From NCBI GenBank assembly GCA_964496705.1, contig CAZCBJ010000053.1, forward strand, positions 1 to 20,021: 20,021 nucleotides of DNA. Reading direction: 5' to 3'. The DNA comes from CAZCBJ01 sp964496705 (GTDB lineage Bacteria > Chloroflexota > Anaerolineae > Anaerolineales > Anaerolineaceae). The notes below the pieces were generated by a model. That model was not told the origin of the DNA, made no database searches, and worked only from the letters and a program-made list of their open reading frames with translations. Below, in pieces: positions 7,141 to 13,585 of this stretch; position 1 is the first letter of the stretch, and every line of letters starts with the position of its first letter. Made by a program: the position numbers and the translations under genes.

Positions 7141-7779
7141 ATGTCTGACCTGTCTGCTGCCGGCATCACCCTGCGCCCGGCGCGCCCGGTGGACGTTGAA
7201 ATCGCCGCGGAGCTGATTTTTGCCACCACCCAGCCATTTGGAGATGAATTGATCGGGCTGGGTGACCACACCCTGGCGCTGCGCGCCATCTGCGCCTTTT
7301 ATCTGCACCCCGGCACGCGCATGAGCTGGCAGTTCACCCACCTGGCCGAGATTGACGGTCAGGTGGCCGGGCTGCTGGTGGCATTTCCCGGGCGCGATCT
7401 GTTCAAGCTGGAAATGCGCATGGCCGTTCCCGCCTGGCGCGCCTACGGGTTGCGCAACCTGCTGCGCATGGCCTGGCGCGCGCCGCGCGCCGCCACCGGC
7501 AAGAGAGAGGCCGAAAAGGATGAATTCTATGTTTCCCACCTGGCCACCCACCCGGATTTCCGCCGCTGTGGCGCCGGGCGGGCATTGCTGGGACTGGCCG
7601 ACCAACTGGCCCGCTGCGCCGGGTTTAACCGGGTATCTCTGTGTGTTGAGATCGAGAATGAGCCGGCGGTTGCCCTGTACCTCAGCCACGGCTACCGGAT
7701 CATCCAGACTGTGCGCACCCCGCACCTGCGCGATTGGCCGGGCACGCCCGGCTATTACCGTATGTTGAAGGCGGTATAA
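7141..7779 (+). CDS. GNAT-family N-acetyltransferase
   Basis: A 212-residue protein. The C-terminal half has the acetyl-CoA binding motif A, VSHLATHPDFRRCGAGRALL (residues 131-150, R/Q-x-x-G-x-G/A at 141-146), and motif B, NEPAVALYLSHGYR (173-186), the standard GNAT layout. The N-terminal part opens as ITLRPARPVDVEIAAEL, typical for the fold. Start at 7141 is chosen because it has a GGAG ribosome binding site at 7130-7133 and homology starts there; the frame itself is open further upstream inside murJ. The gene lies 10 bp after murJ and 23 bp before the SagB-type gene. The acetylated substrate (amine, protein N-terminus or small molecule) cannot be read from the sequence. Confidence 0.9.
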   Translation: MSDLSAAGITLRPARPVDVEIAAELIFATTQPFGDELIGLGDHTLALRAICAFYLHPGTRMSWQFTHLAEIDGQVAGLLVAFPGRDLFKLEMRMAVPAWRAYGLRNLLRMAWRAPRAATGKREAEKDEFYVSHLATHPDFRRCGAGRALLGLADQLARCAGFNRVSLCVEIENEPAVALYLSHGYRIIQTVRTPHLRDWPGTPGYYRMLKAV

Positions 7780-7797
7780 TCAGTTTTACCACGGAGG
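7775..7797 (+). promoter_or_regulatory. Possible internal -10 box and ribosome binding site for the SagB-type gene
   Basis: A perfect TATAAT (7775-7780) overlaps the TAA stop of the GNAT gene, and a strong GGAGG (7793-7797) sits 5 nt before the next ATG at 7803. The -35 at the expected distance is poor, so this may be only chance or a weak internal promoter allowing separate expression. Confidence 0.4.
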
Positions 7798-7802
7798 ATT
7801 TT

Positions 7803-8549
7803 ATGACCAACCTGATCGGCCCTGAATTTATGGAGAAAACCAAGTATCATCATCTTGATCCCTCGGATGAGAGCCTGGGCACTGTTCCCCAGCCGCCTCT
7901 GGAGCTGCCCCTTCCGGCGGAGGCGCAGTTGATCGCACTGCCCGGCCCGGCTAAATTGGACATACCGCCCATCTACCTGCGCGCAGCGGTCGAGCAGCGC
8001 AGCTCGGTGCGCAATTACGCCGCCCAGCCGCTCAGCCTGGATGAGCTGGCTTACCTGCTGTGGGGCACCCAGGGCGTCAAGCGGGTTAGCAAGCGCCCGG
8101 TGACCATCCGCAACGTGCCCTCGGCCGGCGCGCGCCACGCTTTCGAAACCTATCTGCTGGTCAACCGCGTGGAGGGGCTGGCGCCCGGAGCGTACCGCTA
8201 CTCAGCGTTGAAACACGCTCTGGTGAACCTGAATTTCGCCGCCGATATTACCGAACAGATCACGGCTGCCTGCCTGGGACAGAATCAGGTGCGCACCAGC
8301 GCGGTCACCTTCCTGTGGGTGGCGGTGACCAGCCGTATGACCTGGCGTTACGGTCAGCGCGGTTACCGCTATCTGCATCTGGACGCCGGGCACGTTTGCC
8401 AGAACCTGTACCTGCTGGCCGAGCAGCTCGGCTGTGGGGTGTGCGCCATTGCCGCATTCGATGATGACGCGCTGAACGCCGCTTTGCAATTGGAAGGGCA
8501 AGAGCTGTGGGTGTGCTATGTGGCGTCGCTGGGGAAAAGGGAAAAATAA
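7803..8549 (+). CDS. SagB-type (ThcOx) FMN-dependent dehydrogenase, nitroreductase fold
   Basis: A 248-residue nitroreductase-fold protein. RSSVRNYAAQPLSLDELAYLLWGTQG (from residue 66) contains the Arg-Ser-Ser/Arg FMN-phosphate contacts; RNVPSAGARHAFETYL (103-118) and YLHLDAGHVCQNLYLLAEQL with CGVCAIAAFDDDAL (190-223) are the SagB/ThcOx signatures. In thiazole/oxazole-modified microcin and cyanobactin clusters such enzymes oxidise azolines to azoles. No cyclodehydratase (SagC/D, YcaO) or precursor peptide is present nearby, so it is more likely one of the many stand-alone SagB-type oxidoreductases of unknown substrate. Start chosen at 7803 for its GGAGG site. There is no signal peptide. Confidence 0.9.
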   Translation: MTNLIGPEFMEKTKYHHLDPSDESLGTVPQPPLELPLPAEAQLIALPGPAKLDIPPIYLRAAVEQRSSVRNYAAQPLSLDELAYLLWGTQGVKRVSKRPVTIRNVPSAGARHAFETYLLVNRVEGLAPGAYRYSALKHALVNLNFAADITEQITAACLGQNQVRTSAVTFLWVAVTSRMTWRYGQRGYRYLHLDAGHVCQNLYLLAEQLGCGVCAIAAFDDDALNAALQLEGQELWVCYVASLGKREK

Positions 8550-8622
8550 GCACGCTCTGGCAAGTGGCAGGATAACAAGGCCAGCTCGCCGCTGAAAGGT
8601 TTTTGTTCTATATCGAATATTC

Positions 8623-8676
8623 TGAGGTGAGCAGTGCTCTCATACCACTTTGTTGATCGAGAGGCTGCTCACCTCA
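8623..8676. terminator. Long stem-loop between convergent genes (possible bidirectional terminator)
   Basis: Perfect 12-bp arms TGAGGTGAGCAG (8623-8634) and CTGCTCACCTCA (8665-8676) enclose a second perfect 5-bp stem CTCTC/GAGAG (8637-8641, 8659-8663) and a 17-nt loop. It sits in the 151-bp gap between the convergent SagB-type and protease genes, a natural place for a terminator on either strand. The right side has only TTTG after the arm, and the left side has a TTTTTG run at 8600-8605 farther off, so classical U-tract termination is doubtful. Confidence 0.55.
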
Positions 8677-8700
8677 TTTGTGAGTTAGACGTGTAACCTG

Positions 8701-11283
8701 TTATGGACGGTCAATGACGAAGTTTGGCGAGGTCCAGGTCTCCCAGTCGGTGGGGTTGCTGGCCACCCCGTTGGCTTTCAGCACCGTAATGACCGCGTAG
8801 TACTCTCCGTCAGGCACCATGAAGATTTTATTCCCGGCGAAGGTATAACCATCAAACGGGAAAGCGAAGAAGCCTGTGCTGGTTGAATTGCGCGGCAGAT
8901 AGGATTCGTTGTAGGCGCGGTGCCAGGCTTTGCCGCTGGCCGAGAAGATATCCATCCGGAAGGTGCGCGATTGATGATCAAGATGGACCAGGAAGAACGG
9001 GATGTCGTTGCCCTGCATGGTGAAGGTCCAATCGGCTGGATCGGTCAGCCTGTTGTATGCACCCTCGTAAAGAACGCTCAGCCAGGGTAAGCCGTAGGCA
9101 GTTGGCGCCAGCACCTGAATGCTTTGATAATCGCCAACAAAGCCGGCAAACGGCACGCGGTGGGTCTGCCCCATGCCCTGCGGGGTGAAAATGATATATC
9201 CACCATACTGTCCTTTGCTTGGACCCGTGGCAGGGTTAATGGTGGCGGTTACCATCGCGCTGCTCTTGGCCGGAACGGTTACGCTGGACGCGCTGAAGGT
9301 CACCGTGGCGTTGGATGTGGAAAATGCAGGCGTAAATGTGTTGGCAACTGAAAGCGCATTCGTATAGGACAGATTGTAGGTGACCGCAGTCGCAGCGTTG
9401 TTCTCAATGGTCAATCTTTGGACGAAGGGCCCTGCCTGGCTTTCGCCGGCCGATATCTTGGCAGGGGTGATCTTGGTGGTGGCGAGGATGGCCTTGTCAA
9501 TCTGCAGCATGCCCGCGCCCTGGCGGTTGACATTGTCCAGAAAACCCAGGCCCGGGTTTCCCCACCAGTTTTTCGGCAACGCGCTGTTTTGCAGGATGTC
9601 GCGGACAACCTGAGAGGGGGTTTTGGGTTTGGCTTGCAGCAGCAGCGCCACCGCACCGGCTACATGCGGTGAAGACATGGATGTGCCGCTCATGGTTGTA
9701 TAACCGCCCAGCTCCAGCGGGTAACTGGAATAGATGTTGCCACCCGGAGCACCAATATCCGGCTTGAGGGCCAGGTCGGGAGAGAGGCCATAGGAGCTGA
9801 AGGATGAGATCAAGCCCCCTGTTGGACTGGGGAAGGAGTCCTCCTGATCGGTCCATGTCATCATGACCGGAGCGGCTTGGGCGCGGATGAAGTTGCCGTC
9901 AGCCAGTGAGATGCCCACCACCGGCGTGCCACCATCCAGCGGGGCGCCAAGCGTTCCGCTGAACACGCCCGCCACGTTGTTGGAGATCAATACAGCCACC
10001 GCGCCGGCATTGATGGCGTTCGCGGCTTTCACGCCGAAAGCGCAAGTGCCGCGAGCTGCCAGGGCCACCTTGCCGGTCAATGAGCCAGCAGGAAGTGCTC
10101 CGCATGCCAGCCCGATATTAACAATTTCGCCTGTTCCAGCGGTCGGCGGAGCGGGTGAGAAGGTCATGGTGATGTAGCCAATATTTCTGCCGTTTACGGT
10201 GAAATAGGGCAGATACACAAAGGTGTTGTCGAAGGAGGCTACCCCGATCACCTTATCACCCAATCCGGGAGAACCGGCTGAATACAGGCCGTTGGCGCCA
10301 CTGTTGCCGATGGAAGCAACCACGACCATGCCCTTGTTCACCAGGCGCGTGGCTGCCATGGCGGTGGGATACTGAGGCCACTGATAAGCCGAACCAATGC
10401 TCATGTTCAGCACCTGCATGCCGTCAGCCAGGGCGCGTTCCATTGCCGCAATCATGATGTCAGAAAAGGTGGAACCGGCGCAGCCAAACACCCGGTATGC
10501 GCCAAAGGTCACCCCCGGCGCCACCCCTTTCAGACCGCTGGTAGCGTCATTGGCGCCCACAATTCCGGCTACATGGGTGCCGTGCCCGCCGCAGTCGTCA
10601 GGATTCGGGTCGGGAATGGGCACCGGGCTGTACGATGGCGAAGTAGAATCGGCATTGAAGGCGTCTCCTACAAAATCGTAGCCAAATTTGACACGTTCGC
10701 TTGGGAAGAGCGAGCTGTCCTTGCGTGCGGTGCCATCGCCCCCGAAGGCGGGATGGTCCACATCGATGCCGGTATCCATCACCGCCACCTTGATGCCGAC
10801 GCCAGTATAGCCCAGTTCGGATTGAACCACGTCCGCGCCGGTCATGTTCAACGCGGTGAACAGCTCAGGATCCGCCTCGGTGGTCTGCGGTAAGGGGATG
10901 ACCTCTACCGGATATATATTCTTGACGCCTGGAATGCGGCTGAGTTTGGCCAATTGATTGGCTTCGATGGAGATAGAAAGGCCATTAAACAATGTGTTGA
11001 AGGCGTATCGTTCGCTGTATGCGAGATTGGCTCGCTTGGCATTGGCACGAAACGCCGTCTTTTCGGCTTTCACCGTTGCCAGACTTGTGCCATCGGCTGT
11101 GGGCGGGCTGACCAACTCGACAAACCAAAATTGGGGTGTTTCGTCGACCATCTCGCCGTTTTCTGCGGATGGAGGCGGGTTGAGCGGCTCAATTGGACCA
11201 ATGTCCTCCGCAAAGGCTGGAGAAAGGTTAGCAGTCAGCAACATGGTGATCACGAATATGGTGAACAACAACTTCTTGTACAT
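8701..11283 (-). CDS. Secreted subtilisin-like serine protease (S8) with PA domain
   Basis: An 860-residue preproprotein. A Sec signal peptide (KK then a hydrophobic run, cleavage expected after PAFA at residue 25) is followed by an I9-like propeptide to about residue 135. The S8 catalytic triad is D170 (AVMDTGIDVDHP), H234 (GGHGTHVAGI) and S535 (SGTSMSSPHVAGA), with oxyanion N327 (SIGNSG). A PA domain (GKVALAARGTCAFGVKAANAI) is inserted at about 380-475, as in lactocepin/C5a-peptidase and plant subtilases. The 250-residue C-terminus is beta-rich, with Fn3-like features (VTATINP...QYGGYIIF). No LPxTG or other anchor is seen, so it is probably released or loosely wall-bound. The ATG at 11281-11283 has a close GGAGGG. 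It probably degrades extracellular protein for nutrition. Confidence 0.95.
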   Translation of the reverse strand: MYKKLLFTIFVITMLLTANLSPAFAEDIGPIEPLNPPPSAENGEMVDETPQFWFVELVSPPTADGTSLATVKAEKTAFRANAKRANLAYSERYAFNTLFNGLSISIEANQLAKLSRIPGVKNIYPVEVIPLPQTTEADPELFTALNMTGADVVQSELGYTGVGIKVAVMDTGIDVDHPAFGGDGTARKDSSLFPSERVKFGYDFVGDAFNADSTSPSYSPVPIPDPNPDDCGGHGTHVAGIVGANDATSGLKGVAPGVTFGAYRVFGCAGSTFSDIMIAAMERALADGMQVLNMSIGSAYQWPQYPTAMAATRLVNKGMVVVASIGNSGANGLYSAGSPGLGDKVIGVASFDNTFVYLPYFTVNGRNIGYITMTFSPAPPTAGTGEIVNIGLACGALPAGSLTGKVALAARGTCAFGVKAANAINAGAVAVLISNNVAGVFSGTLGAPLDGGTPVVGISLADGNFIRAQAAPVMMTWTDQEDSFPSPTGGLISSFSSYGLSPDLALKPDIGAPGGNIYSSYPLELGGYTTMSGTSMSSPHVAGAVALLLQAKPKTPSQVVRDILQNSALPKNWWGNPGLGFLDNVNRQGAGMLQIDKAILATTKITPAKISAGESQAGPFVQRLTIENNAATAVTYNLSYTNALSVANTFTPAFSTSNATVTFSASSVTVPAKSSAMVTATINPATGPSKGQYGGYIIFTPQGMGQTHRVPFAGFVGDYQSIQVLAPTAYGLPWLSVLYEGAYNRLTDPADWTFTMQGNDIPFFLVHLDHQSRTFRMDIFSASGKAWHRAYNESYLPRNSTSTGFFAFPFDGYTFAGNKIFMVPDGEYYAVITVLKANGVASNPTDWETWTSPNFVIDRP

Positions 11284-11493
11284 AATCCCTCCACTTTTTG
11301 TCGTAGAAATTTTCTGGAAGAATGAACAGGAGTTTCTGTTTTATGGAGAATGGACAATCACCTCCTCTCTTGAGAGAAAGATGAACCAGCCGTTTATTGC
11401 TCAGATATCCAAAGCCGAGAATGTTCTACGAATAAAAATCTCTTCCCCTGGATTTTGTAATAATGTTTAGTTGGCCATTTTTGGCACAAGTTC

Positions 11494-11499
11494 ATTATA
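11494..11499 (-). promoter_or_regulatory. Probable -10 box of the protease gene
   Basis: On the minus strand a perfect TATAAT lies within an AT-rich stretch, about 210 bp before the protease ATG. The -35 at the standard distance is poor (TTTTCT). If used, the mRNA would have a leader of about 200 nt, which includes a short CTCTC/GAGAG dyad near 11370. No better promoter is visible closer to the gene. Confidence 0.4.
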
Positions 11500-11831
11500 C
11501 AAACAATTAAATCAAAAGAAAAGCACCAATTTTTTTTACGATTTTTCTCACCAGCTTTCGCATCGACAGCGATTGTAGCAAGGCAGCCGAGCGGCATAGG
11601 GATTCGGTCGGTTGGTGTGGGGAGATAAGTAAGTCTGCGCCACGATCCAAGTCAAGATCACGGTCTGCTGTTCCATGATAATTTAGATTGGGTTGATATC
11701 CAGGCGTTCCTGGCTGGGCAGGCATCGCTCAGCCCGCGCCGCTGCCGGGGAGCGTATATTTCAGTTGATCAAGAATGATGTGAAAAAGCCTGCCTCAAAC
11801 AAACGGTTGGGTGGGATCGATCGCTGAAGAA

Positions 11832-11860
11832 TTGCTCGCGTTGGCGAAAAAGCTTATAAT
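11832..11860 (+). promoter_or_regulatory. Probable promoter of the chelatase-like gene
   Basis: A perfect -10 TATAAT at 11855-11860 has a partial -35 TTGCTC (11832-11837) 17 bp upstream. Transcription would start near 11867 and include the short leader ORF at 11909. Confidence 0.5.
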
Positions 11861-11908
11861 CTTACAAACCCCTTCTGCCGTGATCATCTGATTGGGGGGA
11901 ACAAGGAA

Positions 11909-11965
11909 ATGGTTCACTTGGAACGAACAATCCCGGGTTTATGGGTATTTGGATGTCCATCATGA
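11909..11965 (+). CDS. Possible 18-residue leader peptide upstream of the chelatase-like gene
   Basis: An ATG at 11909 preceded by a good ribosome binding site (AAGGAA, and GGGGGGAA further up) opens an 18-codon frame, MVHLERTIPGLWVFGCPS, ending in TGA at 11963-11965. The stop overlaps, as ATGA, an in-frame ATG (11962) of the chelatase-like protein. The chelatase gene itself has no ribosome binding site near any of its candidate starts, so translational coupling through this small frame would explain how it is initiated. No homology can be claimed; it could be non-coding. Confidence 0.35.
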   Translation: MVHLERTIPGLWVFGCPS

Positions 11966-13209
11966 TCATTTTTTGGTTGGTTTTAGCATTGTTAGCCTTC
12001 CTGGGCGGCATCTTCCTCATGGCTTACCTGGTGGCTCTGCCCACTCGCATGAGCCTTTACCTGACCCTGTTGGTGGTAACCATCCTGATGTGGGGATTGG
12101 TTGCCTGGAATTTTATCCCCCCGAAAAACTTTTTGGGCGCGGGTGGTCTGCTGGTCGCCATGTTCCTGGCAGGATACCTGATCTCGACCCGGGTTTACCT
12201 TTCCCGTTCTGAACCCGGCGATCTGCCCGAGATCACTCGCTCTCAGCAGGATGCGGGGAAAGGGCACACTGCAATCTTGTATTACACACACGGCGAGCCG
12301 CCCGCCTACAGCCCCTGGCCGTGGATCGAAACCTTCCACGAGCTGGATGCGGATAAGGCCTCCTTCATCCCCTGGCCCTTCCGTCCTTATTTTCTGTCCA
12401 GGGTGCGCCAGTTTTATCTGGAGTCCGGCGGAAGCGCGCACAATAAAGTCCACCAGATTATGCTGCACAGCCTGATCCAGGCCATGCCTGAAGCCCTCAG
12501 CCAGGGCGTGCGCTTTTACCAGGCTTTCCTGGACAGCTCGCCGCGCCCGGATGAGGCAACTATCCAGGCGATCAACGAAGGCGCCAGCAAACTGATTGTG
12601 ATGCCGGTGTTTCTGACGGACTCCAGTCATACCATCGGCGGGCGAGCGCAGGTCGAGTCGATTGAAGCCGAAAAGTACGGCGTCGAAGTATGTTTTGCCA
12701 GACCGTTGTGGGACACGCAACCCTTGCAGCAAATGTTTGTCGTCCGTGCCAATGCCCACCTCAACGGCGCGGACAAATCGAAAGTTGGCATCTTGCTGGT
12801 GGGGCATGGTCAGCCGGATGATTGGGATGCGATCTACCCCACCCAGACCGAGCAGGAAAACCTCTTCCGCCAGCAGGTGCGCGAGCGCCTGATCCAGGCT
12901 GGCTATGAAGCCGATCAAATCATCCTGGCGTGGATGGAATTCAAACACCCGAATGTCGTCGAGGGGGTCAAGCAGTTGTTGGCGCAGGAAATTGAAATGA
13001 TCATGTATTTTTCAGCCTCGATCAGCGCCGACGCGATCCACAGCGATATCCAGGTGCCCAGAGAAGTTGCTCACGCGGGCGCCCCGCCGCAGGTCAAACT
13101 GGTCAACATGGGCGCATGGGGCAACTCGCCCTATGTCATTGAGGCCATCCGGCAGCGTATTTTGGAATGTGATCCGGCGTTGGCGGGCGACAGCGCAACT
13201 GCAAAATAA
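11941..13209 (+). CDS. Membrane-anchored ferrochelatase/sirohydrochlorin chelatase-like protein
   Basis: Up to 422 residues. Three membrane helices (about 6-30, 37-56 and 65-83) precede a soluble two-lobed class II chelatase-type region. The first lobe has ILYYTHGEPP (H117) and MPVFLTDSSHTIGGR (H230); the second has GILLVGHGQPDD (H289), AWMEFKHPNV and YFSASISADAIHSD. GHG and PxFL...H motifs are those of CbiX/CbiK and ferrochelatases, which insert Co2+ or Fe2+ into tetrapyrroles. An N-terminal triple membrane anchor is unusual for the family. Starts at 11941, 11953 and 11962 are all possible; none has its own ribosome binding site, and 11962 overlaps a leader ORF. The metal and the porphyrin are undetermined, and no other haem or cobalamin gene lies in the window. 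Confidence 0.75.
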   Translation: MGIWMSIMIIFWLVLALLAFLGGIFLMAYLVALPTRMSLYLTLLVVTILMWGLVAWNFIPPKNFLGAGGLLVAMFLAGYLISTRVYLSRSEPGDLPEITRSQQDAGKGHTAILYYTHGEPPAYSPWPWIETFHELDADKASFIPWPFRPYFLSRVRQFYLESGGSAHNKVHQIMLHSLIQAMPEALSQGVRFYQAFLDSSPRPDEATIQAINEGASKLIVMPVFLTDSSHTIGGRAQVESIEAEKYGVEVCFARPLWDTQPLQQMFVVRANAHLNGADKSKVGILLVGHGQPDDWDAIYPTQTEQENLFRQQVRERLIQAGYEADQIILAWMEFKHPNVVEGVKQLLAQEIEMIMYFSASISADAIHSDIQVPREVAHAGAPPQVKLVNMGAWGNSPYVIEAIRQRILECDPALAGDSATAK

Positions 13210-13290
13210 CGGGAATACAAGGGTGGAGGAGTGTGTCCAGCCCTGGTGGGGAAGTCATCCCGGGGTAATTCCTTGTCATTTTCGTGGCGG

Positions 13291-13335
13291 AATCACCCTG
13301 AAAGAGGTGGTTTTCAAAATATGATAAAAATCACC
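13291..13335 (+). terminator. Possible terminator after the chelatase-like gene with alternative pairing
   Basis: GGTGGTTTT (13306-13314) can pair with AATCACC upstream (13291-13297; followed by TTTTC, terminator-like) or with AAAATCACC downstream (13327-13335). The two pairings exclude each other. It lies about 80 bp after the chelatase stop and just before the multicopper oxidase promoter. Confidence 0.4.
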
Positions 13336-13347
13336 TTGTTTACCCTA

Positions 13348-13376
13348 TTGACACCGAGGCTTGAATTTGCTATGAT
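13348..13376 (+). promoter_or_regulatory. Strong sigma-70 type promoter of the multicopper oxidase
   Basis: A perfect -35 TTGACA (13348-13353), a 17-bp spacer and a near-perfect -10 TATGAT (13371-13376) predict a start at about 13383. That leaves a 203-nt 5' leader before the ATG at 13586. It is the best promoter match in the window. Confidence 0.8.
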
Positions 13377-13382
13377 ATAAAA

Positions 13383-13585
13383 GGCAATCATTCATACCGG
13401 TAAGCATTACATTGCCAAATTTACAGGTTTGGGAAGCGATAATCCGGTAAGCCGCTGTGGTCGCTGGCGTCAACTGACGTCGCTGCCGGGGAGCAAATGG
13501 CGAACCCGCCCCAATGAATTTTTCAGGGTGTTGGTTTTATTTAAACCAACGATCATCCATTCGTCTATTTTGAAAGGAGTCTGGT
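13383..13585 (+). ncRNA. Structured 5' leader of the multicopper oxidase (unassigned)
   Basis: The predicted transcript begins with a hairpin GGCAAT (13383-13388)/ATTGCC (13411-13416). Its 3' arm shares two bases with a second hairpin CCAAA (13415-13419)/TTTGG (13428-13432), so the two compete. A larger stem CCGG-AGC...GCT-CCGG follows (about 13443-13489), then a small GGCG-AACC-CGCC hairpin (13499-13510) and TTGGTTT/AAACCAA (about 13532-13550), before the AAAGGAG ribosome binding site. The 9-mer CCGGTAAGC occurs twice in the leader. The pattern suggests a cis-acting RNA, but I compared it with common riboswitch cores (cobalamin, GEMM-I, ydaO, SAM, TPP, FMN) without a convincing match. Confidence 0.4.

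Larger units (their letters stand above)
11284..11940. other. Gene-free region with outward promoters
   Basis: This 657-bp gap separates the divergent protease and chelatase-like genes. The left part (11284-11530) is AT-rich and carries the protease promoter and a leader of about 200 nt. The centre (11530-11800) is more GC-rich and holds a hairpin GGCTGGGC/GCTCAGCC (11712-11719, 11727-11734) inside a second GGCG/CGCC stem (11703-11706, 11737-11740). The right part has the chelatase promoter and a short leader ORF. I recognise no known RNA family or mobile element here. Confidence 0.6.

Noticed and set aside
7803..8549. Azole-peptide (TOMM/cyanobactin) biosynthetic cluster suggested by the SagB-type gene.
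   Set aside because: No YcaO, SagC or precursor peptide frame found on either side; only the dehydrogenase is present.
11507..11725. A 72-residue minus-strand open frame in the gene-free region.
   Set aside because: No ribosome binding site, no recognisable domain and mixed composition; it overlaps an AT-rich promoter stretch. Could be a decayed gene, but nothing supports that.
11741..13493. The 13-mer GCTGCCGGGGAGC occurs both at 11741-11753 and in the multicopper oxidase leader (about 13481-13493), suggesting a shared RNA element.
   Set aside because: A few exact 13-mer matches are expected by chance in 20 kb of GC-rich DNA, and the first copy lies upstream of the predicted chelatase promoter. 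Flanking structures are only loosely similar.
13431..13493. Possible cobalamin or c-di-GMP-I riboswitch in the oxidase leader, because of GGGAAGC...AATCCGG and GCCGGGG.
   Set aside because: The cobalamin core CCCGCxACTGT and the GEMM GAAA-loop helix and GGGACGCAAAGCC core are absent, so no known class was named.
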